A stretch of DNA of 64,000 bases, from the NCBI GenBank assembly GCA_029891345.1, contig CM057003.1:13990709-14054708 (forward strand), given 5' to 3'. Below are positions 34,150 to 46,609 of the stretch, in pieces; position 1 is the stretch's first letter; every line of letters starts with the position of its first letter. The notes under the pieces are model-generated. The model searched no databases. It saw only the letters and a list, made by a program, of their open reading frames with translations, and was not told the DNA's origin. A program made the position numbers and the translations under genes. The DNA comes from Dryococelus australis. Taxonomy: Eukaryota > Arthropoda > Insecta > Phasmatodea > Phasmatidae.

Positions 34150-34330
34150 TATTCAATAATACAGAGATGAAAATCTCCAGGCACACGCGCCACCAAAATG
34201 GCGACACTGGCCAGAAAAATGTTGGAATGTCATTCGCCAATCAGCGCTTGGTAACCTACTCGCCATTCGGCAGAGCCCAGCAAATAGGGAACATTTCGCG
34301 GCATGCAGGAGCCAGTTAGATGTAAGGCCC
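34150..34330 (-). repeat. Repeat G, inverted copy
   Basis: On the minus strand: GTTCCCTATTTGCTGGG, GCGCTGATTGGCGAATG and GGCGACACTGG, collinear with 29.04-29.20 kb and 6.50-6.60 kb. Confidence 0.55.
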
Positions 34331-34552
34331 GTTGCCAGAGTCACGCGCAGTCAATCAGAGAAAGGGTGGCTCACATCAAAGGAACCGCCATGTGGCAATG
34401 GTGAACCACCCTCAGAACTATCTTGGCAAAGGCCCGTGGCACACAGCCGAGAATAAAGATGAAGAGTTTCAGCTGTCGGTGAGTGTGGTAGTTGAAGCGA
34501 AAACATTTGTATTGCATTGTAAAGGGCTTTTTAACGTCCTCCAGTTTTATGC

Positions 34553-34675
34553 TGTAAAGCTTAGCAGGGGAAGGCTTACAGACTAATTTATAACCTAACT
34601 TAAATTAACACCCATGCCTTGCCCGGGATTCGAACCCAGGGCCTCCTGCACCACAGATCGGTGGCGCACCAACCT
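34553..34675 (-). mobile_element. SINE family S3, minus-strand copy
   Basis: On the minus strand: GGTTGGTGCGCCACCGATCT, then a strong B box GGGTTCGAATCCCGGG, GCAAGGCATGG, and GTCTGTAAGCCTTCCCCTGC. It matches the copy at 55.05 kb through the tail. The 5' start of the head is missing, and an M1 terminus fragment (TGTGAACAGCCTTTAG, 34676-34694) abuts it. Confidence 0.75.
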
Positions 34676-34694
34676 TTATTGTGAACAGCCTTTA

Positions 34695-35110
34695 GTTCAG
34701 ATTCACTTTCTTAACTGGATGACTTACATGTTGGGCGTGTCAGGTATCTGCTCGCGAATCACAGACACACAACACAGGAGAAACCTCATTCTAATTGGCC
34801 AGCCAAGTAATAAAATATTTTTCCACAAAGAAATGCAACCAATAAAAAGGGACACCCGAACTTCGCGGAAAGATTGTGCACACGCTAGATTTCAATATCC
34901 TATGAACGTACTAGCAAATTTTTTTTGTTTATTGGCGGCTGTCTTTGTACGGACACATTTTCTTTCTTGACTGGCCAATCAGAATTAGGTCTGATTCGCG
35001 GGCAGACACCTAAGTCACGGACCACGTGAATCATCCAATGAGAAATGTGGACCTGACCTAAACTGTTATGAAATACAGCGGATCGTGATCTCTTTTTTTG
35101 GAAAATTCGA
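34695..35110. repeat. CCAAT-rich MITE-family debris
   Basis: GCGAATCACAGACACACAAC, CTAATTGGCCAGCCAAGTAA and GCAACCAATAAAAAG match the 33.8-kb MITE. TTTATTGGCGGCTGTC and GACTGGCCAATCAGAATTAG match its wider family. The ends are not clean, so the block is probably several nested fragments. Confidence 0.5.
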
Positions 35111-35925
35111 GTGTTCTTAAATACTAGTCTTCTTGCTTTCAAAACACTTGTTTGGCATCTCGGTGTCGGGCGTCTGCAACAATGGCCGGCCATTGTCAGC
35201 GTTCCAACAATCTGCCCTGCCTTTTCTGGCCGAGTGCCTTTAAGGGCGATGTTGATTCTATCAGAGCCTCGTGGGCGTTGTCAACAGCATGCAGGCGGTG
35301 TCTACAACGCCCTTTTTCATCCTCCACTAAATATATGCGCATACCATCAGGACGTTATTTTCTATGAACTCTTTGAGGATAATGCCCAAGCTTAGTTCGG
35401 GTAACGCTAGAGAAAATTATATCTTCTCGTGAAAACAAAACACTCCATATGTTTACTAAATCTATGAAAACGAAATTTAGGTTTTGAAAAGTACAAACTG
35501 TGAAATTCAATAGTAGACATTATACACGACAGATATTTAGATAGTCACTTCGCACGTTCAGCTTATTATCTCTTAAAGTTGTTAATGAATAATGACAGTG
35601 ATAAAACTAATGCTGGTTGTGAAACACAGCATAATCGTTGTAGGTTATTACCTGAATACAGCATCCCCCCTCCCTTCACCCTCATTCAAACGTAGCATAA
35701 AAATACCAATCCGTTAAACACAAGTCAGGTTTTGTTGCATGTTGATGGATGTGTATGACAACGCTGTAAACGGAAGCTCGTATGGACAGCGTTTTTCATA
35801 CCCGTTATGAATAACAACAATACAGATACCAAAATCGTCACACTGAGAACTATGAAACATGCGTGAGCAGTGTTGTGAGCACCGGGACACGAACCTGCGG
35901 CCCCCCGATAGGTCGGACATACTCT
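35111..35925. other. Unassigned; possible minus-strand tRNA-like piece at right
   Basis: 35111-35700 holds nothing recognisable. At about 35870-35925 the minus strand reads GCAGGTTCGTGTCCCGG, a B-box-like word, so a SINE head fragment is possible. Confidence 0.35.
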
Positions 35926-36188
35926 TGAGGTCATGGCAGCGACGGTGGATGGCAGGGCGAATTGCAGAGTGGCAATGGCGTCATCAGAGGCACTGCAAAA
36001 CGGAGTTCAGTTCCGGGTCAGCGGGACTCTCTCTCTGCGATACTCTGACGTGACGGACTCCAGGGCAGGGCGTCTGCAAGCCGGTGACCAGGAGACACTG
36101 GACGACGGAGGACGTCAGTCAGCTGAGAGGACATCAGGATCATCCCACGACGGAGGAACTTCGAGTGCGGTCGATATATTATTCAATG
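35926..36188 (+). other. GC-rich segment, candidate exon (weak)
   Basis: An 87-codon frame (35933-36196) sits in GC-rich DNA and runs into AATGGTAGGTGA at 36185-36196, a good 5' splice-site word. The peptide (Ser, Gly, Asp and Ala-rich) shows no known domain. No partner exon was identified. It could equally be part of an unrecognised repeat. Confidence 0.15.
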
Positions 36189-36197
36189 GTAGGTGAA

Positions 36198-36785
36198 TCT
36201 CGTTTCCCAGTGCAGGCCGGTTCCGTTAGGGAAAACTACGCGCAGCGATCTAAGAGTTAAACTAATTGATTGTAAAGAAAGTATCTCGGCTATAATACAC
36301 TGTCCGTTTTCTTGCAGAAATGTTCAGAGGATTCCGGCCAAGCAACTAGTTACATTTTGTATTTATAATATTCTATATTTTATTGTAATTTAAGCTGGCA
36401 GTAAATGAGTAGTTTTGTAAATTATCTGAATCATTATTCGAAGCCTGAGATCTCGTACCCCAGGTATTCACATAGTTAGCTGAGATTTAACTTGTTGGAA
36501 TTTGAGAGTGTATTACGAGTCTGGTCGAGGGACCAGAACAATAGGTAGCGCCAAATCAGTTATTGTTTTCAAGGATCAAATTCTCAGTCTTCTGTAAAAC
36601 CCGAATGCGGTCATACTGGCACTGGTCTTTAACTGTTCTGTCAATCATTTTCTTCGTTCCAACGCCATCATCAAAATAGCCCGCAGCAGTTCATCAGCTG
36701 ATACAATACTGTAGGAACGACAGCATTTACTGTTTACATAGTGTGTGGGTTGGTCATAATGTCTGTCACTTGTATGAAATGTACA
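36198..36785. other. Unassigned
   Basis: No repeat shared with the window and no gene seen. An 8-base run is the longest simple tract. Confidence 0.4.
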
Positions 36786-36786
36786 G

Positions 36787-36942
36787 TATAATCCATTCAC
36801 GGTTATTTTAACACTTTTCTGAAGCCTTGCTAAAGTTATACTTCCAGGATATTCCTCCGCCTCGTGCAAACGAAAGTCTAGAAAATTGGATCAAATGACA
36901 ACGCGCTGAATTCGTGCGCACTCAGTTGTAATAATGTGTGGG
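36787..36942 (+). mobile_element. MITE family F2, left part
   Basis: TATAATCCATTCACGGTTAT, TTTCTGAAGCCTTGCTAAAG, TATTCCTCCGCCTCGTGCAA and GCGCACTCAGTTGTAATAAT. It ends abruptly at 36942 where unrelated sequence begins. Confidence 0.65.
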
Positions 36943-38120
36943 GGGCGATAGTGGGTGGCAGGTCAACCACGCCACTTCCATACTCCGAGCACCAAGGGCA
37001 ACCACCAAACAGTATAAATAGATAGAAACGAGATGCAGAGATGCAGTGTAATAAATAAAATAAAAAAAAGTAAAAACAAAGTGGTCCAACAACAGGAAGC
37101 CACAGGCCAAAATAAAAATATAAGGTAAATCAGTGAAAACAAAGGATAACTTCAACCCTTGCATTTCCCAGAAAGGGTACATTTGCAGGGGATGAAAGTC
37201 ACACATGCGTGGTTCAACCAATGGCTGGCCATATAAAAAATAATGTTTCTCTTGTGATGATATCTGACTGCTGTATTGGAACGGATGTGAGAGCGAAGAC
37301 CAAACTGTCAGCAGATACGAACAATATAACTTGTTAAAAGTAATTTTTTATTACCAGAGACACATTCAACAGCGGAATATTTTTTGTGGGTTAACTGCAA
37401 ATTCGGCTTTTTTTTCTTAGACGTGCTTCTCCACACGACAGATGAACACATGCGCAACCCTCTCTGGTTAAATGTATTTTGACAGGTCTAACATAGAACT
37501 TAGTAAAACATCATAAATGGATCAACAGGCACTGCATAAATTATGAAGGATGTAACGCTCTTGTAAGATTTTTAGCTTTACCGTCTGAGGTCGGTGCGCG
37601 AAAATATTTTCAACTGCACCATTTTGTTGGTTAAATTTATGAACAAATTAATTTCTGTTGTTGACTGTGTAGGATGTGGTTTACCACAGCTTCCAAATCG
37701 TGACATTATGCCTGCTACGTCATTGCACATCATCTCTTCCTGCTTCCGTTTATTCCTTAAATGCATTGTACATATCAGATCATAACTACAGATGTACACT
37801 CTTAGAAATTATTCTGTAATTTACCGTACCAATGTATATACGTATTGAAAAAGCAGGAATAATAATGGTTCCCCTATACATTATTTGTAGCTTTCCTACA
37901 TTTACTCAGGAAGCAGTCAAATGCATAGGGAAGTTCCCAACTTTGTATAGTAGCGCTGCTAAACATTCCTATATCTGCGGCTTAGGTATTATTACCATAG
38001 ATTGTACAGGTTAAAAACTTCCTTTACAGTTTAGGAAGTTTACCACAAATTTTCTTCAGTGTGATCATTTCTCGGTCTGTTGGACGGGAAGGCTAAACTT
38101 CACATTCCTTGTCAAGTCGA
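36943..38120. other. Unassigned AT-rich stretch
   Basis: The 99-codon minus-strand ORF (36922-37221) is hydrophobic, with Phe/Leu/Tyr-rich runs, but starts in F2 sequence and has no homologous pattern. No gene is called. Confidence 0.4.
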
Positions 38121-38125
38121 GAACT

Positions 38126-40075
38126 GATAAGTAGTAGGATATAGAGACAGCTGGTGCAGGGTCCAGTGTCCAGCTCTCCGGCTCTGGCCGCCATGTTGGA
38201 TTCCGTACTTCCGCACTGTCATTCCGGTTACGCAACCGCCATATTGGATTCCGCCATGTTGCTAGCCAGTATGCCACCATCTTGGACCGCCATATTGGTA
38301 ACCAGTATGTCATTTTATATGTTCTTGCATTCCGAGGTTTTCCTCTGAGTGCTCCCACTTTTTTCTGTTTTGAGTTCTTTCTTTTTTTCTTTCTCTTTCT
38401 TCCTTTCACTTTCCCTTCTTCTTCCCGTCTCTTCCATTCCTTTGGGTACCGCAATTCCTGTAGACTTAGCACCTTGCTCCCAGTTGACTCCTCACAGGAA
38501 GGGAATGCAGGTGATCCCAGGAAAGGTATTCAAATTAGCCAAAACACTCCATTTAATCCACAAGCGCCTAGCATAGCTCTCCTTTCTATCTACACATAGA
38601 TAGAACAGGGGTGCCAACACAGGTACACTGACCCTGCACCAGCTTGTTGACTCAGTGTTTGCCAATCTTTCCACTGCACATCCATGCCAGGAAAGACAGG
38701 CGTCCCCTGAGTTGGGAAGACTCAATCAGGGCAACACCCACGTGTGTGACCTGAGACAGTGCGGCCTGACTTCCAGTGCGTACCGCGCATCCGTGTCAGG
38801 TACTGGAATAGGGTTTCGACTCAGGCAACAGCTCTCACGTAGTCCTACACAGTTGTTTTACAAGAAGCTTGCTTTCCTTCTCTCGGTCGGGGAGGGTGTT
38901 CGTGCATCCCGATAACCTATTCCAGAAGGCGGGGATTGACGGAAAGAGTGAAGCTGACCTTACTTGCTTCTGGATGCCTGCATGAGCTATCCCCTGCACT
39001 TGTAGCCTCCATAGCTAAGCTCAACTCTCATTCATTCTCTCTTTATCCCTTCTTCTTTTCTTTCCCTCTCATTCTCTCTTCTTCTTTGTTTATATCGGCT
39101 GTTACTGGAGGCCGAAATCTGGTCCTAGAGGCCACCATTTTTGTTACTGGAGGCCACCATTTTTGTTTTCATCTGTCTCTCATCTCTGTTCGACGCCATC
39201 GTGGTTTTTCGTTTGTCATTTGTTTCCCCCATTAGTTCTGGCTTTGGCCGCCATTTTGGTTCTGGCATTGGCCGCTAGGGGTGCTAGAGGCACTAGCCGA
39301 GTAATGTAAGGTGTAAGTCTGGCGACCCAAGGTCCGACAGTTCGATCCCGCCCTATTCCAGATGGTATGTTGAGTTCCAAAAAAATCAACGCCCCTAGCG
39401 GCCAATTCCAGAACCAATATGGCGGCCGATTGACTAATCGAAGGAGAGAGACACCAGCGCTCCTAGCAGTCAATGCAGGAACCAATATGGTGTTGCCCCT
39501 AGTGGCCAAAGCCAGAACTAATGGGGAAAACAAATGTCAAACAAAAACCAAGATGGCGTGGAACAGAGGTGAGAGGCAAATGTAAACAAATATGGAGGCC
39601 TTTAGTAACAATGATGGTGGCCTCCAGTAACAGCCGATGTAAACAAAGCAGAAGAGATAAAGAGAGAATTAATGAGAAATGAAAGACGAAGAGAGAAACA
39701 TAGAATGAAAGAGAAAGGAAAGAAGAATGTAGAAGGAAAGGAAGTAAGAAAAAAAGAAAGAAAGAATTAAAAAGAGTAAAGTGGGAGCACTAGGAGAAAA
39801 CTCGTGGAATACTAGAGCATGAAAAAATGACATACTGGTTACCAATATGACGGTCCAATATGGCGGTATACTGGCTACGAAGATGGTAGCCCAATATGAC
39901 GAATTACTGGTTTAAAATATGGCGGCGTACTGGCTAGCAACATGGCGGAATCCAATATGGCGGTCACGTGGCCGAAATGACACTGGGAAGTCTGGAATCT
40001 AAGATGGCGGCCAGAGCCGGAGAGCCAGACTCTGGACCCTGCACCAGATCTCTTTATGTCCTACTACTCCGATAA
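38126..40075. mobile_element. Foldback element packed with GCCAT/ATGGC motifs
   Basis: The ends are inverted: GTAGTAGGATATAGAGACAG and CTGGTGCAGGGTCCAG at the left are matched by CTGGACCCTGCACCAG and GTCCTACTAC at the right. The outer arms (38130-38430 and 39755-40070) and inner arms (39010-39290 and 39375-39740) mirror each other. A 570-bp non-mirrored block (38440-39010) sits in the left arm. Both arms carry many copies of CCGCCATNTTGG or its complement. The centre (39285-39360) resembles a tRNA. No transposase was seen. Confidence 0.75.
39285..39360 (+). other. tRNA-like centre of the foldback
   Basis: CACTAGCCGAGTAATG resembles an A-box region, and ACAGTTCGATCCCGCC is a good B box about 40 bp on. 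The spacing is tRNA-like. A proper acceptor stem is not evident, so I call it a tRNA-derived relic, perhaps a SINE head. Confidence 0.4.
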
Positions 40076-42555
40076 ATTGTTTATTAACTGAAGCTCCTGT
40101 AAAAAAACATGGCATTCTTTGGCACGAGCACAGGAAATAGGCCACCCCAGAGTCAACATTTTTATATTGTCTCAAGATTCTTTACCGCATGTCGAATTAA
40201 TTATGTTCCACACCCAAAAACACCTTCTTTGCTGCAACTCATGACTTTTTTGCCGCAAAGAGTGTTCTGGGTATGTATAAAACACTGTAAAGTAAGTATG
40301 CATAAATTAAATGTTTGTTTTATCAGTACATGAACATCATCAATGACCTTGCATGGTCGATATAGTAGTTCAGCAGCGAAAAGTCGGTTACTCTTTTCTG
40401 AAGGATACGAAATTTTGTCAACGATTCAAGGAATTTTTTCTTTCGTAACTTAACATTTAGTAAGTTTCTTTATTAAAAATTGAAATATGTGATGGAAAAA
40501 TATTAATATCACTTAATTATTTTTTTATACAAAGCAAAATTTATTTACAGTCAAGAAAACAAGTTCAAAGAAATTATTTTCTTGCCATAAACAAAAGTAA
40601 TTTGACATAAAAATCGAAAAATTAAAATTATATAACAGCAGACCTAAGTTTCTTTAACGAATTAAATGGATAGCTGGTTACTGTGAACGAAATGCCCTCA
40701 AATAAATAGTTTTGTTTACTATAAAGAAAGAATTTTTTTTTCCAGTGCAGTCACACAAGTAAAAGAGTTCTATGGCGTTTGGGATCTTACCCTGATATAA
40801 AAATATAATGGGAAACCATGGGGTTTGTGTAAACATTGTAGTAACCTTAGAGGAGCCCTCGCGGTTTTGACAGCTGTGTAGGAAAAAGATCAGTTCAGTG
40901 CTGGGAATGTGATGTTTACTGTGCAACTGGCATGCGTACTTTACATCATGTTTACTTTTATTTTAATCTATTAAAATTTTTCTTGTAGGAATTATTTTTG
41001 AGAAGGTGTTTGAATTTCTATGGAAAACAGTTAACTATATACTTTAGTAGTTAGTTCGTGTTTCAGTGATTGTGTATTATAGGTGCGGCACAGATACCTT
41101 TTCAACTTAAAAACTGACTAGCATACAGTGTCTGCCATATCTGTAACAGATTATAAACGAATGTAATGTTTGAAGTTATTAATAAAATGCGTACTGATTA
41201 AACCGTAGAAGCAAATTAAGTAAGTTTATTTTTGTTTTACGCCTATTAAATTAAAGAATAGGTTTAACTTTTACGTTATCTTTAATGTTTCTATCATCGA
41301 CGGTTTCATGGGAATGTTTAATTTTATGAGCGGTGGGAGGGGAGCATGCTACAGATTCTATTTTCTCGAACTGCAACTAAGACTTTAAAAGATCTTCTTG
41401 AGATCAAAATTTACGTAATTCAGCTTCAGCCAGAAAACAGTTAAAAGTTTCGTCGACTGTAATAATAGGTGAAGGAAAAAAATGCACGAACCCGATACGT
41501 GGTTTTCCTCAACAATATTGATGTACGTGTACGAATTGTACACAAACTTCCGCTCTGTACATTATGTGACTACGGTTGCCAACATAACTTTTAACTGTCC
41601 TTTAGTTTTATCTAATAAGCGTAATTAATGCACTGTTTCAGTCGAAGCTGTCATGTTCTTGTATCGAAAAATCTTCAGTTAAAATTTTATTCCGTGGAGT
41701 GAATATTTTTTCACATCCCTTTTCATTCCTTTTAAAATGAACACGAATACATAATAAATTTTGGGGAAATTTTCATAGCTGGTATGCATATCTCAAAGAA
41801 ACAAATATGCCAAACGAATTTTGGACTAACTATAAAGCAAGTGTGACTTCCAAATCGTTCTAGGTAGTGATCAATATTTTCTTCCAAAATATCCGTGCCT
41901 GGCGATGGAGTATAAGAAAATCGTTGTCGGTAATTTGACGTTCCAAGAAACTGTAACCGCCTGTAATGTTATGCGGTCGACAGGGCCGCTCGTATGACGA
42001 GCCACTCGTCAGCGATATATAAAACTGTTGATGAAAAATGATCGGTAAGCCCTTGTTACAACCAGCTTGGATTTGGTAAATTGCATTTTCCAGGAATGCA
42101 CTTTGAACGCTGTCTACGTCTTCATCTGCAGTTCGCTTGAACTCAGAAAGTAGTAACCAAACGAAGCCAAATAAAATCCTTTCAGAAAGGCTGAGAATTA
42201 GTCTCGCTTAATATCCCCGTTCAAATGTGGTTGGATGGAAAATACTGGTTCCGTTCCAGCTCTGCTGTACTAGTGTTTGAAATAGCATCATCGACCGAGG
42301 ACGATAATGCGTTCAATTCGGACAATGGGAATGATGACAATTCGCCTTTGTTGTTATGGCGAAGTTCAGGCTTTAAACCCTCTCTCACGCCCTGACCACA
42401 AAGTTATGGTGTGCTTGCACGTACTGCATAGAAATGAACGTAACATCTGCCACCATCTTCACGCTAAAAAAAAAATTAAAGCTACAAAAATATAAAAATA
42501 TAACTAGTCTATGTACGTGAAAGATTCTTAAACGCTATTCATATGCAGATGTTGC
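40076..42555. other. Long AT-rich stretch, nothing recognised
   Basis: No repeat family of this window and no ORF with a domain. The ORFs at 40109-40333 (plus), 40678-40926 (minus) and 42307-42495 (plus) have no recognisable features. This is the longest repeat-poor part of the window. Confidence 0.5.
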
Positions 42556-42798
42556 TATAGGCTGTTCACGGTCAAGTGAGCACTTTTTAAGGCCCTCGTA
42601 AATTTTTCCTTTCATCCAATTTCCATCTCCCTGCTGCTTTTTAATATATAACATTGCAATGTAACGAATAAACGCAGTGTATACATTTCACCACTATAAA
42701 AAATTAATGCCTGAAGCTGCTATAAGACATATTTATTAGCGGTTAAAACATGTTGCAAGGACCTTAAAAAGTGCTCACTTTATCGTGAACTGCCTATA
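42556..42798 (+). mobile_element. MITE family M1, short form
   Basis: Left TATAGGCTGTTCACGGTCAA, right complement TATAGGCAGTTCACGATAAA. Length is 243 bp. The interior, with TTTTTCCTTTCATCCAATTT, matches the 23.2-kb copy. Confidence 0.85.
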
Positions 42799-43309
42799 AA
42801 AAAAATATTCGGTTGTTTATGAATACGATTTATTTTTCCTCTCAAGTTCTGCTCACTGCTTGCTGGTTCGCGTAGGCAGCCTCAAGGAACTCCATTGAAA
42901 GAATTTTTCCCCCCCCCCCCCCCTGTTTGATGTGGACTCAGTGAAATTTTCCACCCGAATGCAAAAATGTTTAGATCTTAACAATCGGTTTACAGCCGTC
43001 GTGGAGCACATTCGAGGGTTTATCTAGCGTCGCGCAAAGGAGGCGTATACCAAGTCTTTGAAGTTCGATACAATCTCGGGATAAAGAAAACGCCCATCTC
43101 TTGAAGGGAAGCGACGTGGGGAGGGGATTGCAAGCCTACTTCAAGTCTCGCGTAACGCTCCGCGGTGTTTTTTTAATTTTTTTTTATTTAGCTTCGCTTC
43201 TAAGAAATGCGTCTAGCACCGCCATTGTGGCGGCCATAACGGATTAGTTTCCATGGAAACGAGGCCGCTGCAATGACGCTGGTATGCGCCTTTCCCGGAA
43301 TAAAAACTT
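42799..43309. other. Unassigned; contains 15-C tract
   Basis: Fifteen C at 42909-42923. 43205-43240 has CACCGCCATTGTGGCGGCCA, a short perfect-looking inverted GCCGCCAT motif pair. No gene. Confidence 0.4.
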
Positions 43310-43313
43310 TTAA

Positions 43314-43682
43314 GGTGGGTCACTCTCCGCCATCTTGGATTTTCACTATTTTTGTCAAAAGTTCCATTCAAACACATTTAATGAAAATTTTCGCACGACA
43401 TGACATAAATAATAGCTCCTTGCGCTTAATCGACATATTACATTTCTATGTTATTTATTATTTTTTCCGCTATTGATTGAAGGCACGAAATGAATATATA
43501 TATATATTTTTTGCTTTCGTTTACAGGAATGGACCTGGCAACAATAGTCTAGCAATACGTGTTTTAGAATATGAACAATGTAATGCCCTACGCTTTGTCG
43601 AAGCCCAAAATAAAATGCAAAATCTGTGATGCAATTTACGACGAAAATTCCGAAATTCCAAGATGGCGGGAACTGATCCACC
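43314..43682. mobile_element. TTAA-flanked MITE, TIR with CCGCCATCTTGGA
   Basis: Left end GGTGGGTCACTCTCCGCCAT, then CTTGGATTTTC. Right end GAAATTCCAAGATGGCGGGA, then ACTGATCCACC. TTAA lies on both sides (43310-43313 and 43683-43686). A TTAA target is used by piggyBac and by some Sola elements. The ends do not start with CCY, so superfamily is open. Length is 369 bp and there is no transposase. Confidence 0.75.
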
Positions 43683-43689
43683 TTAAAAA

Positions 43690-44369
43690 AAAAAAAAAAC
43701 TTGGGAAGATGCGAGGCACAGTTTTAGAGCACATTCACAGTAAATTCGAACATTTTCCAACTACACGACTACGATTACGTATAAAACATTAAAATGCATG
43801 GACTATAAGAACTTTACCAGATACTGCTAATTACAGTTTTCATACACTATCCACGCCTGGGCTGGCGATATACGGGAAACCAACAGATTCACAGTTAATA
43901 ACGAAAAACCACATGCACAGCACAACTACAGCACAGTGGACTGACGACTACAATTTATATAACGATGACGATACTCGTTTGTTGTAGTGCTACATTTACC
44001 TGACAAGTTAAGTTAGATGCAGTTGGCAGCGATGTTTCGTCAGCAATAATAATTTTAATCACGTCTGAGACTATTCGAAAAAAATTAAATTAGTTCCGTT
44101 TCAACTTCCACTGTTAATTGTCACTTGAAAACATTCGAAAACTTTCGTCATTGCGATGCTCGAGAAATGTACAAAAGGAAATAAATATCTGGGGAGCAAA
44201 GTTAGTGCACACCTACTCGTTTAATAAACGAGTTTCACACCTGACGACGTAGTACAACATTCGAAGCTTCTGACTGGCTAAACACAGCAGCAGTAACAAT
44301 CAACCAGTTTGAACTCTTCTTGTTACAAGAACTGTCTTTAGGGAGGTATTTATCGCTACGCGCGATTGC
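43690..44369. other. Unassigned AT-rich stretch
   Basis: No repeat or gene recognised apart from the A tract at 43685-43700. Confidence 0.4.
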
Positions 44370-44765
44370 AAAGACTTCACGATAAAGTGAGCACTTTTGA
44401 AATCAACCTTAAAAAAATGTCACTGCCCCTGCCTGCATAAATTTTAATCGGACGCACTGAGCGACATGCGCCTTGTAAAGTTGGTAACGGTGCATAGAAA
44501 GAAGTTCCATGTGTCAACGTCGAAGAAAAAGCGTTAGGTAACCATCTGTGACCATTTAAATGATATCTTTCGCTTTCTGTTTTTTTTTATACCGCCTCAG
44601 TGTGTAAAAATTAGCAGATTTATAAAATGTAAACTTTTTCTAATAATTTCACAGTTTCACTTGACCGGCGTATGAATAAAGTGAGCAGTCCCATGGCAAT
44701 GTTAATTTTACATGAGGCGGAGGAATACACAACGTGCATACAAGTAGATCTTCCGTGAACAGCCT
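44370..44765 (-). mobile_element. MITE family M1, long form, partly eroded
   Basis: Left AAGACTTCACGATAAAGTGA, interior collinear with 29.95-30.37 kb (GAATAAAGTGAGCAGTCCCA, TACACAACGTGCATACAAG), right CCGTGAACAGCCTAAC. The right inverted repeat has lost about 25 bp. Confidence 0.75.
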
Positions 44766-46301
44766 AACTTATCGTCTTGACGAACCTGGTGTTTCACTCG
44801 TGTGTATAATTACCGTGTGCTTGTGTCAGATTGTCCTGGGACCTTACATTGTTATATCTTACCGCATTCAAGAAGCCAGAATTAACTGTAAAAGTGTTGT
44901 CTTGTCACCAATTAAAATCCCTGCTGATCACTGGAGATGGATATTTATACCGACTAATGTCTCAAAGCAGTGCGGGCGTCTTCACGTGTATATCTTGAGT
45001 GACTGACTGCTACTATAATTTTATTACGATTTAAAATTGTCGCGTCTGTTAATATGAAGCATAAATGCGTTTCGTGCAAACACTAATATAAGTATTTTTT
45101 AACTTGGTGAAACATTGTCATTCCAAGCTTGCACACACTTCTGTTGTGAATTTTTCACATGACCGAACATACTTCGAGCACGCCAAATACAAATTACATA
45201 TCTTATCACCTTCTAAGAAATTAATTTCAAATTTGGTACAGAAGTTACTTCTTATTCGATGAATAAATATGTATACAACTCGCAGGCGAAAAAAGTCTTC
45301 AAGCCTCATAACAATCAGAAAATCTCTCTAGCCCAGTTTCGAATGTTGGTTATAAGTGTGTCAAATAGCTAAGATGACCCGAGAAGAACTGTAGGCCAGC
45401 AATAAAATTTAACCATATCAACGTTTTCTCAGTATACGCCAACCAATAAATTTTTTATCGCTGAATTTCACTTAGAAAGTTGGCGAATCATTCGAACTAA
45501 TCGGGAAATAATGTCTTGGTATCCGCCAGAATCTAGCGTCAATCACCGCTGCTTCAGTGATTTTCAACCACCATCTTAATCACTATGCTGACACTGATTT
45601 TGGACTGGTTCGTTTTGACTACTTAAAATTTACATGATTCTAATGTATCCTTATCCACTTTTTTAAAACACCTCACAAACAGTAATGGTTGCTGAATACA
45701 TCTAATCTAAGCGCATGTTCTATCGATTAATCGATTAATCGATATTGTTTTGAGAAACAACTTCCCTGGGGAAATGAAATTGACCAGCTGCATCCAGCAT
45801 GACACTAGGCCGTGTTCGAATCGATCATTTCGCTATATAGTAATTTGCTAATTGGTAGATTTCAATTCTGTCTTGTCGGCAGTCAATTATTCAGCATTTC
45901 TAATGACACCTAAATATTATATCCGCAAAAAATAATTTAAAAAAAAATAATTTTTAAAAATAAAGATATATATGAATGTGTGTGTGTTATAAAGTTTTCA
46001 AAAGACTCGGATAACATTTTATTTGAAAATTATAAGCCCAGAACTTATATTTCGCAGTATATTATGGTAATTATAAACGAAGTTGTCCTAATGATTTAAT
46101 ACACTAGGAGCATAGTCATGATGACAAGAAAACTATTTATTACAAATTAATTATATTATACATTGGCAGGGGTATTTTGAAGGTTGAATCAATATGGTTT
46201 TTATGGCGTTTTAGCTATATGGTTAGTTAGTATTTATTAGTTTGTGTTACGAACTAAAAATTAAAAATTATAACTATCAAATACATCATTTTAGCAACAC
46301 T
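44766..46301. other. Unassigned AT-rich stretch
   Basis: No gene or repeat family. A short perfect repeat, ATCGATTAATCGATTAATCG, occurs at 45723-45742. Confidence 0.45.
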
Positions 46302-46609
46302 TAAAGACAATGGTTTATCAGGGGAAAAGTTGACTTTCCTAGGATTTATGGTACTCTATAGATGTCCGACAGCTTTCTTTCGTTGTTGGCTGACAATGTC
46401 GCACACTTATGAAGTTACTATCCCATTCCATTAGGCCAATGAAGTTTACGATACTCTAAAGAAAATCGTTTGTGATTCATCTGCATAAAACATAGCCGAG
46501 CCGAAAACTTGATCGGCCAATTTCAAAAAGATAAACTAGCTGAAGTCGTATCGAAGCTATGTTGTCTAGAGAAAAATTTCGCTATTTTCCATTGTCTCTA
46601 GTTATACCA
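46302..46609. mobile_element. CCAAT-rich MITE, TIR TARAGACAATGG
   Basis: Left TAAAGACAATGGTTTATCAG, right complement TAGAGACAATGGAAAATAGC. GTCCGACAGCTTTCTTT and CATTAGGCCAATGAAG match 30.55-30.63 kb. No target duplication is preserved by eye. Confidence 0.65.

Noticed and set aside
38065-38472. 135-codon minus-strand ORF, basic N-terminal part with repeated W-R-x-P-like peptides
   Set aside because: The repetition comes from the CCGCCATNTTGG motifs of the foldback element, and the Lys/Arg run from a CTTT tract.
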